A DNA stretch of 36,913 bases. Source: JBGMEA01 sp041447245 (GTDB lineage Bacteria; Bacillota; Clostridia; Eubacteriales; Anaerofustaceae). The position numbers and the translations under genes were made by a program. The notes below the pieces were generated by a model. That model had not been told where the DNA came from, ran no database searches, and saw only the letters and a program-made list of their open reading frames with translations. This document shows, in pieces, positions 16,206 through 23,852 of the stretch. Location: positions 1-36,913 of the forward strand of contig JBGMEA010000005.1 in the NCBI GenBank assembly GCA_041447245.1. Direction: 5' to 3'. Position 1 is the first letter of the stretch. Each line of letters opens with the position of its first letter.

Positions 16206-16955
16206 ATGAAATCTATTTTAGGCAAAATCCGCAGAGCAGTTGCGGACTATGATATGATCCCAGCAAATGAAACTGTATGCGTCGCGGTTTCCGGAGGAAA
16301 AGACAGCATGTTGATGCTGAAAGCAATGGCTCTTTACAGCCGCTTTTCACCGACCCCGTTTTCGGTGCATGCCATCAGCTTGGATCTGGGCTTCGGAAAC
16401 ATGGATTACGGCGGAATGCGGGAATTCTGCAAAACAATCGGAGTTCCGCTCACCGTGAAAGAAACCAAGATCGGAGCAATTGTATTTGAACACCGCAAAG
16501 AGAAAAATCCCTGCGCGCTCTGTTCCAATATGAAACGCGGAGCTTTGCACAATCTGGCTTTAGAATTGGGTTCTCATACCGTTGCACTCGGACACCATGC
16601 GGACGATCAGGCCGAAACCTTTCTGCTCAGCCTTCTGTATGAAGGCAGGATGCACACATTCCAGCCGGTCACCTACTTGGACCGCAAGAAGATTACGGTC
16701 ATCCGTCCGATGATCTATATTCGGGAAAAAGAAATTATTTACGAAACAAACAAACAAAATATCCCCGTGCTCAAAAGCAATTGTCCCGTGGACGGAAACA
16801 CAAAACGGGCGGAAATGAAACAACTGATCAAACAGCTGCAAGCTCAAATCCCCGATTCCGACGAACGGATGATTCATGCTGTGCGCACCTTTCCGACTCC
16901 GGCAGACAAAACACAAACAAATAAGAGCAATGAGGAGAATCACGAACTATGCTGA
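16206..16955 (+). CDS. TtcA-like tRNA 2-thiolation protein
   Basis: A 249-residue PP-loop protein related to TtcA, which thiolates C32 in tRNA with an iron-sulfur cluster. The PP-loop SGGKDS is at residues 29-34, the CxxC pair is Cys103-Cys106 in NPCALCSNMKRG, and a third cysteine lies in LKSNCPVDG near 200; these are the expected cluster ligands. LGHHADDQAET is also typical. The ATG at 16206 follows GGAGAATC; an upstream in-frame start at 16182 would lie inside the terminator and is rejected. The stop overlaps the ABC ATPase start by 7 bp. The gene could instead belong to the Ncs6/TtuA-like branch, but the single short domain fits TtcA better. Confidence 0.88.
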   Translation: MKSILGKIRRAVADYDMIPANETVCVAVSGGKDSMLMLKAMALYSRFSPTPFSVHAISLDLGFGNMDYGGMREFCKTIGVPLTVKETKIGAIVFEHRKEKNPCALCSNMKRGALHNLALELGSHTVALGHHADDQAETFLLSLLYEGRMHTFQPVTYLDRKKITVIRPMIYIREKEIIYETNKQNIPVLKSNCPVDGNTKRAEMKQLIKQLQAQIPDSDERMIHAVRTFPTPADKTQTNKSNEENHELC

Positions 16956-17674
16956 CAGTAACCAATCTGACAAAATCATATGCCAAAACGAAACCAGCCG
17001 TTGACCATATTTCTCTTGATGTCAAACAGGGAGAAGTATTCGGCTTTCTGGGCCCGAACGGAGCAGGCAAAACGACAACCATTAAAATGATAACCGGAAT
17101 TCTCCGTCCCGACGAAGGAGAGATTATCATCGACGGCATCAATGCACTGGGCGATCCGATTGCCGCAAAAAAGAAAATGACCTATGTTCCGGACAACCCC
17201 GACATCCAGAAAAAACTCAAAGGGATCGAATATGTCAACTTCATGGCAGATATCTATGATATTCCAAAATCGGACAGAGCGGGCAGGGTACTGACATTCA
17301 GTGAAATGTTTGAGATGCAGAATGCGCTGAACAATCCGATTTCGAGCTATTCGCACGGTATGCAGCAGAAAATCGTTCTTATCGGAGCGCTCGTCACTCA
17401 GCCGGAGCTGTTTATTCTGGACGAACCGATGGTAGGGCTCGATCCGAAAAGTTCGTTCCGACTCAAGGAATACATGCGTGAGATGTGCAAATCCGGCAGC
17501 ACCGTCTTTTTTTCGACTCATGTGCTGGAAGTGGCAGAAAAATTCTGCGACAGAGTAGCCATCATCGACAAAGGGAAAATCATCGCAATGGGTACTCTCG
17601 AAGAAATCAGAAAAGAAGAGGGTATGCAGGGCTCTCTCGAAGATATTTTCCTGGAGCTGACGGATCATGAATAA
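16949..17674 (+). CDS. ABC transporter ATP-binding protein
   Basis: A 241-residue ATPase. Walker A is GPNGAGKT at 35-42, the signature region is SYSHGMQQK at about 133-141, Walker B is LFILDEP at about 154-160, and the switch histidine is in STHVLEVAE. The sequence FSEMFEMQ...SSYSHGMQQKIVLIGALV resembles the EcsA/ABC-2 exporter branch. Its start overlaps the ttcA-like gene and its end overlaps the permease by 8 bp, so ATPase and permease form one exporter. Substrate unknown. Confidence 0.95.
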   Translation: MLTVTNLTKSYAKTKPAVDHISLDVKQGEVFGFLGPNGAGKTTTIKMITGILRPDEGEIIIDGINALGDPIAAKKKMTYVPDNPDIQKKLKGIEYVNFMADIYDIPKSDRAGRVLTFSEMFEMQNALNNPISSYSHGMQQKIVLIGALVTQPELFILDEPMVGLDPKSSFRLKEYMREMCKSGSTVFFSTHVLEVAEKFCDRVAIIDKGKIIAMGTLEEIRKEEGMQGSLEDIFLELTDHE

Positions 17675-19346
17675 ATATTGGATTCTGCTGAAACTGCAGC
17701 TAAAATCGACGTTCAATCTGAGAGATCTGATCACCTCGACAAAAACGAATAAAAAACAGATGAGAAAAATCCTGCTTGCCGTCATCTTAATTGCCGCGTT
17801 CGCCCCCTCTTATTGGATGTATAACGCGCTGATTCAGGCATTGTTCGACAATTTCTCTCTGATTAACCAGCAGGGAGCCGTTATTGCTGCAGGAGTGACA
17901 GTAACGGGCGTGGTGATTCTGTTCTTCGGTATCATGAACGTCTTCTCCGCATTCTTTGGAGCAAAAGACCTTGATATGCTGCTCGCGCTGCCGATTCATC
18001 CAAGACTGATTGTGGCAAGCAAATTGTCCGGCTCAATCATTGCGGAATACCTGTTTGCCGTTCCGCTGATGCTGCCGATCTTCATCAATTACGGGATTAA
18101 TATCCATGCGGGTATCCTGTTTTGGATCATCGGTATGATTCTGACACTGACAATTCCGATCATCCCGCTTTCCATTGCTGCAATCTTATCGGTGCTGATC
18201 GTTCGGATTGCAGGTATGCGATTTGATTTGGATAAAATCCAAATGGGATTTATGCTGATTTTTATGGCCGTCATCCTGACTCTCAATTTTACGCTGAATA
18301 AAACGATGTCTTCCGTCCCAAGCGGATCCGAGCAGGATTTTCTATCACAAATCATTACGAATAATCATTATCTGATCGATCTGATTTCCGCAACCTATCC
18401 CCCCGCAAAGCTGGCTGCAAATGCGACTGTTGCTTACAGTGAGTTATCCGGCGTTGTATCACTCCTGTTATTTCTTCTTACAAGCGCCGCGGCGTTCTTT
18501 CTTGCCGTTGTGACAGGAGAAAAATTCTATTTGGGAGCAGTGACAAGGGGATTGGGAGGGAAACACAACGAAGGGAAAGCCCTCTCAAAAGAACAGCTGA
18601 CCCTCTCTGTTTCCAAAACATCTTCCACAGCCATCAGTATTTTCAAAAACGACTTTCGGGTTTTACTGAGAACTCCTGTTTACGCAATGAATATGCTCCT
18701 GACAATTCCATTGGTTCCCGTTATCCTGATTTTTTCTCTGACTTCGGCGCAGCAAGGCAACATCTCGAGCATGCAGATATTTTATGAACAATTTTCTATG
18801 CAAATCAATGTATTTGCATGCGTTGGGATGGTTGTGCTCAGCTCGTTAAGCACCCTCACAACTTCGACCTTTTCCAGGGAAGGCAGTGCATTCTGGATCA
18901 ATCAGGTAGCACCGATCCGAGCGCTCGATCAGATGCTCGGGCGAAGCCTTGGCGCTGTGATCGTTAATTTTCTTATGGTGGCAGCATTGATTTTATCGTT
19001 CGGAATATTAATCCATGTTTCCTTATTGAATCTGATCGGAATTGTTTTTACATCCACCGTCGCCACATTCCCTGTGATTGAAGGAGCATTGATCGTCGAT
19101 CTGATTCATCCGTTTCTTACTTGGTCCGACCCTGCAAAAGCGATAAAGCAAAACATCAATGTGCTGTTCTGTTTTCTGATCGCGCTGATACATGCCGCAT
19201 TGCTCACCGGAATTTCTTTGCTGCTGATGCACGCAGGACTCTCGGCACCGATTATTTTGTCCAGTCTTGCAACTGTTTCCCTTTTGTTGGCTTTTTTACT
19301 TGCCAGACTGTTTCTCAGATTGTATCCGGAATCCATCCGATTTTAA
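17667..19346 (+). CDS. ABC-2-type exporter permease
   Basis: A 559-residue membrane protein with about 12 predicted helices, beginning with a cytoplasmic stretch (MNKYWILLKLQLKSTFNLRD) of the kind seen in large ABC-2 permeases of Firmicutes. FGAKDLDMLLALPIHPRLIVASKL near residue 95 is a typical cytoplasmic loop with a coupling-helix-like segment. A second half with LRTPVYAMNMLLTIPLVP repeats this layout, which implies a fused two-domain permease. Partner of the ATPase directly upstream. The export substrate cannot be told; no neighbouring peptide or resistance gene points to one. Confidence 0.9.
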   Translation: MNKYWILLKLQLKSTFNLRDLITSTKTNKKQMRKILLAVILIAAFAPSYWMYNALIQALFDNFSLINQQGAVIAAGVTVTGVVILFFGIMNVFSAFFGAKDLDMLLALPIHPRLIVASKLSGSIIAEYLFAVPLMLPIFINYGINIHAGILFWIIGMILTLTIPIIPLSIAAILSVLIVRIAGMRFDLDKIQMGFMLIFMAVILTLNFTLNKTMSSVPSGSEQDFLSQIITNNHYLIDLISATYPPAKLAANATVAYSELSGVVSLLLFLLTSAAAFFLAVVTGEKFYLGAVTRGLGGKHNEGKALSKEQLTLSVSKTSSTAISIFKNDFRVLLRTPVYAMNMLLTIPLVPVILIFSLTSAQQGNISSMQIFYEQFSMQINVFACVGMVVLSSLSTLTTSTFSREGSAFWINQVAPIRALDQMLGRSLGAVIVNFLMVAALILSFGILIHVSLLNLIGIVFTSTVATFPVIEGALIVDLIHPFLTWSDPAKAIKQNINVLFCFLIALIHAALLTGISLLLMHAGLSAPIILSSLATVSLLLAFLLARLFLRLYPESIRF

Positions 19347-19394
19347 GGAAATAACTCAAATAAGTTAAATTGGTTTAAACTTTATTCAATCAAC

Positions 19395-19429
19395 TTGACA
19401 AAGCACATCCGATTCTCTATAATGTGCTT
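19395..19429 (+). promoter_or_regulatory. Consensus sigma-A promoter of the T-box/paaK unit, inside an inverted repeat
   Basis: -35 TTGACA (19395-19400), spacer of exactly 17 bp, -10 TATAAT (19418-19423): a perfect consensus. The inverted repeat AAGCACAT (19401-19408) and ATGTGCTT (19422-19429) covers the spacer start and the -10 end, with arm centres 21 bp apart, about two helical turns. It may be an operator that limits this very strong promoter. Confidence 0.85.
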
Positions 19430-19439
19430 AATATCAATC

Positions 19440-19688
19440 ATCAATGATGACGGGAAAAAGTAACAATCTGTAATTGCCGAAAGAGAACTGCCGTTTGCTG
19501 CGAGGCATGGGCAATCGGACTGCGAATACCTCCCTGAGTTTCTTTGCCGAAATATCAGTAGGCAGAGACGTAAACTTTGCGTTAACAAGCAGTGCTGAGA
19601 TGCACATGAGCGGTTTTTCAAAACAATTGAGGTGGTACCGCGGATTATTGATTAATTCGTCCTTATTCTATGCATAAGGACTTTTTTT
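19440..19688 (+). promoter_or_regulatory. T-box riboswitch, candidate tyrosine specifier
   Basis: Leader RNA that tests tRNA charging. Stem I shows GGGA (19454 region) pairing with TCCC (19531-19534), AAAAAGTAA on the 5' side of the specifier loop, an AG-bulge-like AGAGAA, and the distal loop GCTGCGAGG. On the 3' side the loop reads GAATACC, which places the specifier at UAC (19527-19529), a tyrosine codon. The base after it is C rather than the usual purine, so alternatives (AAU Asn, ACC Thr) stay open. Smaller stems follow, then the T-box itself, GAGGTGGTACCGCGG (19629-19643), for the antiterminator. The terminator is GTCCTTAT (19659-19666) with ATAAGGAC (19674-19681) and TTTTTTT. Uncharged tRNA should switch on the downstream phenylacetate-CoA ligase. 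Confidence 0.93.
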
Positions 19689-19712
19689 ATAGCAAAAATT
19701 TCGGAGGATTCA

Positions 19713-21020
19713 ATGAAATATCAAATGTGGGATGAAAAAGCGGAAACGGTTTCCAGAGATGAGTTACACGCAAATCAGACAGAAAAATTAATCAAAATGG
19801 TGCAACGCATCTATGAGCATGTTCCGTTTTATAAAAATGCATTCGACGAACGCGGCATTCTTCCGGGAGATGTCAAAAGCGTTGACGATTTGGCAAATCT
19901 TCCATTTACCAAAAAGGGCGACTTAAGAGATCATTACCCGAAAAAAATGTTTGCGGCTCCGGATGATGAGGTTGTCCGGATTCACGCGTCCAGCGGGACT
20001 ACGGGGAAACCAACGGTTGTCGGATATACGAAAAATGATATCAATCTTTGGGCGGATCTGATGGCACGTTCCTTGACATGTGCGGGTGCCACCAAACACT
20101 CCGTTGTGCAAAATGCGCTCGGGTACGGACTGTTTACGGGAGGACTTGGTTTTCATTACGGTGCAGAACGTCTCGGCGCCCAGGTTATCCCGATGTCCGG
20201 CGGCAACACAGAAAAACAGATCATGATTATGATGGATTTCAAAAGCGACATTCTCATCGCCACCCCGTCCTATGCCATGCATTTGGGGGAAGTGCTGGAA
20301 GAAAAAGGATATGGCCCCGACGATATCCCTTTGAAATTTGCACCGCTCGGCGCAGAGCCGTGGACGGAAGAAATGCGCAACGAGATCGAGAAAAAACTTG
20401 GAATCAAGGCGATTAACAGTTTCGGAATGTCTGAACTGATCGGTCCCGGAGTTGCGATGGAATGCCTCGATCAGCAGGGAATGCATATCTGGGAAGACCA
20501 TTTTGTTCCCGAAATCATCGATCCGGATACCGGCGAAGTGTTGCCTGACGGAATGACGGGAGAACTCGTTGTCACAGCAATGACAAAAGAATGCCTGCCA
20601 CTGCTGAGATATCGCACCAGAGATATTGCAAGACTTGAAAAATCCGTCTGCAGCTGCGGAAGAACAATGGCTCGCATTCAACGCCTGACAGGACGGACGG
20701 ATGATATGTTGATTATCCGCGGAGTCAATGTTTTCCCATCGCAGATCGAAGGGATTCTGCTGGACACCGAAGGAGCATCTCCCAATTATCAGTTAGTTTT
20801 ATCCACGCACAATAATATGACAAACCTGGAAGTGCGAGTGGAAGTGCTGCCCGAATATTTTACGGATGATATCACCCGACTTTCTTCGGTCAGCGAAAAA
20901 ATCGGAAACAAAATCAAAACCTTTATCGGCATTAACGTCAAAGTGACGATATTGGAACCGAAAACTCTTCCGAGAAGCGAAGGAAAGGCTGTTCGGATTA
21001 TTGATAACCGAAATAAATAA
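19713..21020 (+). CDS. paaK: Phenylacetate-CoA ligase (AMP-forming)
   Basis: A 435-residue adenylate-forming enzyme that activates phenylacetate or related arylacetates to CoA thioesters with ATP. The phosphate-binding loop SSGTTGKPTVVGYT is at about 93-106. PLKFAPLGAEPWTEEMRNEIE, SFGMSELIGPGVAMEC and LLRYRTRDIA...GRTDDMLIIRGVNVFPSQIE are characteristic of PaaK, with the catalytic lysine expected in PRSEGKAVRI near the end. GGAGG precedes the ATG. Control by a tyrosine-type T-box suggests a substrate from tyrosine or another aromatic amino acid, such as 4-hydroxyphenylacetate. In fermenters such ligases accompany indolepyruvate oxidoreductases; none is in view. Substrate choice is an inference. 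Confidence 0.93.
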   Translation: MKYQMWDEKAETVSRDELHANQTEKLIKMVQRIYEHVPFYKNAFDERGILPGDVKSVDDLANLPFTKKGDLRDHYPKKMFAAPDDEVVRIHASSGTTGKPTVVGYTKNDINLWADLMARSLTCAGATKHSVVQNALGYGLFTGGLGFHYGAERLGAQVIPMSGGNTEKQIMIMMDFKSDILIATPSYAMHLGEVLEEKGYGPDDIPLKFAPLGAEPWTEEMRNEIEKKLGIKAINSFGMSELIGPGVAMECLDQQGMHIWEDHFVPEIIDPDTGEVLPDGMTGELVVTAMTKECLPLLRYRTRDIARLEKSVCSCGRTMARIQRLTGRTDDMLIIRGVNVFPSQIEGILLDTEGASPNYQLVLSTHNNMTNLEVRVEVLPEYFTDDITRLSSVSEKIGNKIKTFIGINVKVTILEPKTLPRSEGKAVRIIDNRNK

Positions 21021-21053
21021 GAAAATCCCGAACTTAAAAAGTTCGGGATTTTC
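21021..21053. terminator. Bidirectional terminator between paaK and tetR
   Basis: GAAAATCCCGAACTT (21021-21035) and AAGTTCGGGATTTTC (21039-21053) form a 15-bp perfect stem with a 3-base loop. T-rich ends on both strands let it serve the two convergent genes. Confidence 0.9.
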
Positions 21054-21067
21054 TTAGCTCAATTTTA

Positions 21068-21655
21068 CTAATCGGCTAAAATCATGACAAGCAAGTTGCG
21101 ATATAAATAAGCCAGTTCACGGTGAAGATCGATATTTCCTTTGAAAATAACCCAATCGAGCAATAAAGAAGTAATGCAGCGGGTAATCATATCACAGTAA
21201 AAAGAGACATTAATATCGTTGCGAAATACACGCTCCGAAACTCCGACCGAAAGAATTTCTCGGAAAACCTTCGATTCCATCTCGATGCGACGAACCACTC
21301 TGTTTTTATCCGAATTGATCATCACTTTATAATAGTTGGTTATGATATTGAGCTTTTCAGATGTACAAAAATCTGCGTACCACATCACTGCACGTTCAAA
21401 ACGGTGCACTACGGGAAGAACAGAAGTTTTTTCGTAATCATGATAAAAATCATTCTGTATCATCCTATATTGTTGGATCGGGATATCATATTTCGAATCA
21501 AAATGATGATAGAATGATCCCTTTGTTACGCCGGCCAGTTTGCAGATTTCGTCCACGGAAACTTCATCAAAGTCTTTTTCCGAAAACAGCTGTTTCGAAA
21601 TATCCATCAGAACCTGCTTGGTATCATTCTGATCTTTCCCCGACTTCTTGTTCAT
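21068..21655 (-). CDS. TetR-family transcriptional regulator
   Basis: A 195-residue regulator. The N-terminal DNA-binding domain has VLMDISKQLFSEKDFDEVSVDEICKLAGVTKGSFYHHFDSKYDI, the classic TetR helix-turn-helix with the GSFYHHF end. The ligand domain is not assignable. The frame extends 21 codons upstream, but the ATG at 21655 has AGGGG six bases before it and removes an odd leader. It is divergent from the corrinoid protein gene and convergent with paaK, so either or both may be targets. The palindromes in the divergent promoter region make the corrinoid gene the better candidate. Confidence 0.92.
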   Translation of the reverse strand: MNKKSGKDQNDTKQVLMDISKQLFSEKDFDEVSVDEICKLAGVTKGSFYHHFDSKYDIPIQQYRMIQNDFYHDYEKTSVLPVVHRFERAVMWYADFCTSEKLNIITNYYKVMINSDKNRVVRRIEMESKVFREILSVGVSERVFRNDINVSFYCDMITRCITSLLLDWVIFKGNIDLHRELAYLYRNLLVMILAD

Positions 21656-21689
21656 AAATACCCCTAATATGAGATTCCATTTATTTACT

Positions 21690-21718
21690 ATTATATGGCT
21701 CACTTTCGGCAAAAACAA
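21690..21718 (-). promoter_or_regulatory. Promoter of the tetR gene
   Basis: On the minus strand: -35 TTGTTT (21718-21713), 17-bp spacer, -10 TATAAT (21695-21690), 35 bp before the start codon. Confidence 0.6.
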
Positions 21719-21756
21719 TCATTTTTCTCTTATTCCAAGCGAAAATTCGTTTGAAT

Positions 21757-21780
21757 TGTCCAAATTTTGTATATTGGACA
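21757..21780. promoter_or_regulatory. Inverted repeat in the tetR-corrinoid intergenic region
   Basis: TGTCCAA (21757-21763) and TTGGACA (21774-21780), 7-bp perfect arms with a 10-bp spacer. It lies upstream of both divergent promoters. It may bind a regulator; no T-run suggests a terminator. Confidence 0.45.
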
Positions 21781-21861
21781 TGCAGTATTATAACCATTCA
21801 AAAAATATCAAATCCGAAATCAACCGTTTGATTTTATTTTCAAAAACAATCATCGAAAACG

Positions 21862-21911
21862 TTGACAGAGATACCGAAGTATGTTAATATGCAAATACAT
21901 ACTGCAGTATG
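21862..21911 (+). promoter_or_regulatory. Promoter and palindromic operator of the corrinoid protein gene
   Basis: -35 TTGACA (21862-21867), 17-bp spacer, -10 TAATAT (21885-21890). Just downstream is the perfect 14-bp palindrome CATACTGCAGTATG (21898-21911). A third half-site AGTATG (21878-21883) sits in the spacer, so the half-sites surround the -10 box. The position fits repression by the neighbouring TetR protein. The ribosome site TAGGAGGT follows at about 21921. Confidence 0.75.
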
Positions 21912-21938
21912 CAGTAAATTTAGGAGGTATGATTAACT

Positions 21939-22580
21939 ATGGCAGATCTGAAACAATTAGCTCAATTGCTGGGTGACCTTGATGAAGAAGGCGTAAACGA
22001 TTTCTTAAAGAAATTCGTCGCTGACGGAGCTTCGGAAGAAGATGGTTACAAAGCAGTGGCTGCATGTCAGGAAGGTATGGCAATCGTAGGTGACCTGTTT
22101 GAAAAAGGCGAATATTTTGTAGGCGACCTGATTTTCGCTGGAGAAATTCTCACAGGTGCGATCGATATTCTCAAACCCTTGCTTTCCGGCGACGGCGGAG
22201 CTAAAATCGGCACAATCGTTCTCGGCACAGTCCATGGCGACCTGCATGATATCGGCAAAAACATTTTCAAAAACATGGTTGAAATCGCAGGATTCGAAGT
22301 ATTCGATATCGGTATCGACCAAGCTCCCGAAGCCTTCGTTGCGAAAATCAAAGAAGTCAACCCGCAAATTGTCGGGATGTCCGGCGTTCTGACGCTGGCT
22401 CTTGACAGCATGAAAGATACGGTTGATGCGATCAAAGCAGCTGGCCTCAGAGACAGTTTGAAAATCATCATCGGCGGCAATCCGGTTACAAAAGAAGCAT
22501 GTGAACAAATCGGTGCAGATGCTTTCACAACCAATGCAGCGGAAGGTGTACGAATTTGCCAGGAATGGGTTGCTAAATAA
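21939..22580 (+). CDS. Corrinoid-binding protein of methyltransferase systems
   Basis: A protein of about 213 residues with the B12-binding module used by methylamine, methanol or aromatic O-demethylase systems. An N-terminal helical cap (residues 1-88) precedes the Rossmann-like domain. The cobalt ligand motif is DLHDIG at 101-106 (His103), followed by SGVLTLAL and GGNPV, the usual DxHxxG...SxL...GG series. The protein shuttles a methyl group between a substrate methyltransferase and a second one acting on tetrahydrofolate or another acceptor. No partner methyltransferase is within the window, so the substrate cannot be told. A strong promoter, its own terminator and an AGGAGGT site suggest high expression as a single gene. 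Confidence 0.93.
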   Translation: MADLKQLAQLLGDLDEEGVNDFLKKFVADGASEEDGYKAVAACQEGMAIVGDLFEKGEYFVGDLIFAGEILTGAIDILKPLLSGDGGAKIGTIVLGTVHGDLHDIGKNIFKNMVEIAGFEVFDIGIDQAPEAFVAKIKEVNPQIVGMSGVLTLALDSMKDTVDAIKAAGLRDSLKIIIGGNPVTKEACEQIGADAFTTNAAEGVRICQEWVAK

Positions 22581-22599
22581 TCTTGCTCTTATAGGTAAC

Positions 22600-22637
22600 A
22601 AAGGCAGTTTCAAATGAAACTGCCTTTTCTTTTTTTT
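22600..22637 (+). terminator. Rho-independent terminator of the corrinoid gene
   Basis: AAAGGCAGTTTC (22600-22611), loop AAAT, GAAACTGCCTTT (22616-22627), then TCTTTTTTTT: a 12-bp perfect stem with a long T-run. Confidence 0.95.
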
Positions 22638-22645
22638 ATGAACTA

Positions 22646-22670
22646 TAAAAAAACCGCCTGAACAGCGGTT
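22646..22670 (-). terminator. Rho-independent terminator of the DtxR/MntR gene
   Basis: On the minus strand AACCGC, loop TGTTCAG, GCGGTT then TTTTT, starting eight bases after the regulator's stop codon. Confidence 0.85.
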
Positions 22671-22677
22671 GGGAGAA

Positions 22678-23061
22678 TTAATTTTTTTTTGCCTGATATA
22701 AATAATGTTTCATTTTCTCAAAGGTTTCTTCGCTGATAACATGTTCAATGCGGCAAGCATCCTGATCCGCAGTTTTTCGGTCTACCTTCAATGCGCTAAC
22801 CAAAAAATCAGAAATCGTATTGTGTCGTTCATAGACTTCGCGCGCTATCTGCATTCCTTTGTCTGTAAGATGAATATGCCCTTCTTCGGTAACAGTAATC
22901 AATCCGTCGCTTCGAAACAGCGACATAGCCCTGCTCACACTCGGTTTTGAAAACCCAAGCTCGTTTGCAATGTCAATGGATCGCACCGCACCGTTACGTT
23001 TTTCCAGGATCAATATCGTTTCCAGATAATTTTCGCCCGATTCGTAAATATTCATCGCCAT
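22678..23061 (-). CDS. DtxR/MntR-family metal-dependent regulator
   Basis: A 127-residue regulator with an N-terminal winged helix (SIDIANELGFSKPSVSRAMSLFRSDGLITVTEEGHIHLTDKG) and a metal-binding dimerisation domain; the SH3-like third domain of DtxR is absent, as in MntR. The primary metal site is mixed: Cys103, Glu106 and His107 in ACRIEHVIS match the DtxR iron pattern, while Glu14 fits MntR and the position of DtxR Met10/MntR Asp8 is Asn11. His80 is also present. It may therefore sense iron rather than manganese. Start chosen at the first ATG, with AGGA upstream; a second ATG lies two codons later. An inverted repeat overlaps its promoter. Confidence 0.92.
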   Translation of the reverse strand: MAMNIYESGENYLETILILEKRNGAVRSIDIANELGFSKPSVSRAMSLFRSDGLITVTEEGHIHLTDKGMQIAREVYERHNTISDFLVSALKVDRKTADQDACRIEHVISEETFEKMKHYLYQAKKN

Positions 23062-23093
23062 TATCCGTCCTGCCGACCGAATTGAAAAAGCCG

Positions 23094-23138
23094 ACTGATC
23101 TTTTTTATCAGTTTAGCATAATTTCAAATTCTTTTCAA
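23094..23138 (-). promoter_or_regulatory. Promoter of the DtxR/MntR gene with inverted repeat
   Basis: On the minus strand: -35 TTGAAA (23138-23133), 17-bp spacer ending in TGC (extended -10), -10 TAAACT (23115-23110). The inverted repeat ACTGAT-7-ATCAGT (23094-23112) overlaps the -10 box and the start of transcription, a likely autoregulatory site. Confidence 0.6.
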
Positions 23139-23152
23139 CCGCCCTATTCCGC

Positions 23153-23710
23153 TTAAATATGAGCGACTTCTGTCTGCATTCTCGAGTCGGGATGCTGCTG
23201 ACGAAGACATTCCATCATCAGAGACATAACCGAAGTGCTTACTTTAGGGATATATTTGATATCCCGATCCAAACCGAAGGGTTCCGATAAATAATTCTGA
23301 TGCTCGGAAATAAGGAATTTCATGACTTGTTCGGGATGCATATCCATTTCGCGTCCGAGTGGCAATTCGGAAATCAACAGTTCCAAACAATTTTCGTAAT
23401 GATAGTGAAACTGCTGCATTTGACCGATCGAATGATTATGGACGGAACAAAAGAAGTCGGCAAAAAAATGAATCAGAATTCCGAACCGCATAAAATTCGG
23501 TCTTCGTCCGGCATTGGCTTCATCCAATTGTCTGCAAAATTCGTTCATGACTGAATACGACATTTCCGCCGGAGTATGCGGGCACTGAAGAAAGCTGAGA
23601 GTAATATCAGGAATAATGTTGCCACACATAAACTTTACGCGTTCGCTGGCAGACAATCCGAAATAACTGGAGAGCTTTGCACTGAGTCTGAGATGAGAAG
23701 GAATATTCAT
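23153..23710 (-). CDS. Zinc-dependent phospholipase C-like protein
   Basis: A 185-residue protein of the zinc-dependent phospholipase C/S1-P1 nuclease fold. It shows GNIIPDI, the CPHTP region, and FGILIHFFADFFCSVHNH, which carries the H-x-x-x-D and later His ligands seen in the family, followed by HYHYE. There is no signal peptide, so unlike secreted clostridial toxins it probably acts inside the cell; proteins of this short type are common in Clostridia and uncharacterised. AGAGGCGAT precedes the ATG. Enzyme activity is not proven. It lies upstream of the DtxR gene on the same strand with a 91-bp gap that holds that gene's own promoter. Confidence 0.75.
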   Translation of the reverse strand: MNIPSHLRLSAKLSSYFGLSASERVKFMCGNIIPDITLSFLQCPHTPAEMSYSVMNEFCRQLDEANAGRRPNFMRFGILIHFFADFFCSVHNHSIGQMQQFHYHYENCLELLISELPLGREMDMHPEQVMKFLISEHQNYLSEPFGLDRDIKYIPKVSTSVMSLMMECLRQQHPDSRMQTEVAHI

Positions 23711-23852
23711 ATCGCCTCTTCTTTCTCTATTATTTCACTTTTATTCTATATTGGATCGAACATAATGTAAATCAAAGGCGGGTAAAGCTCATGTGAATTT
23801 TGAATGCTCTCGTTATAAAATGCAGTCACGAAAAATAATCTTCCACTCCTCA

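Noticed and set aside
16976..17785. 269-codon minus-strand open frame opposite the ABC ATPase
   Set aside because: Antisense to Walker and signature motifs; no support of its own.
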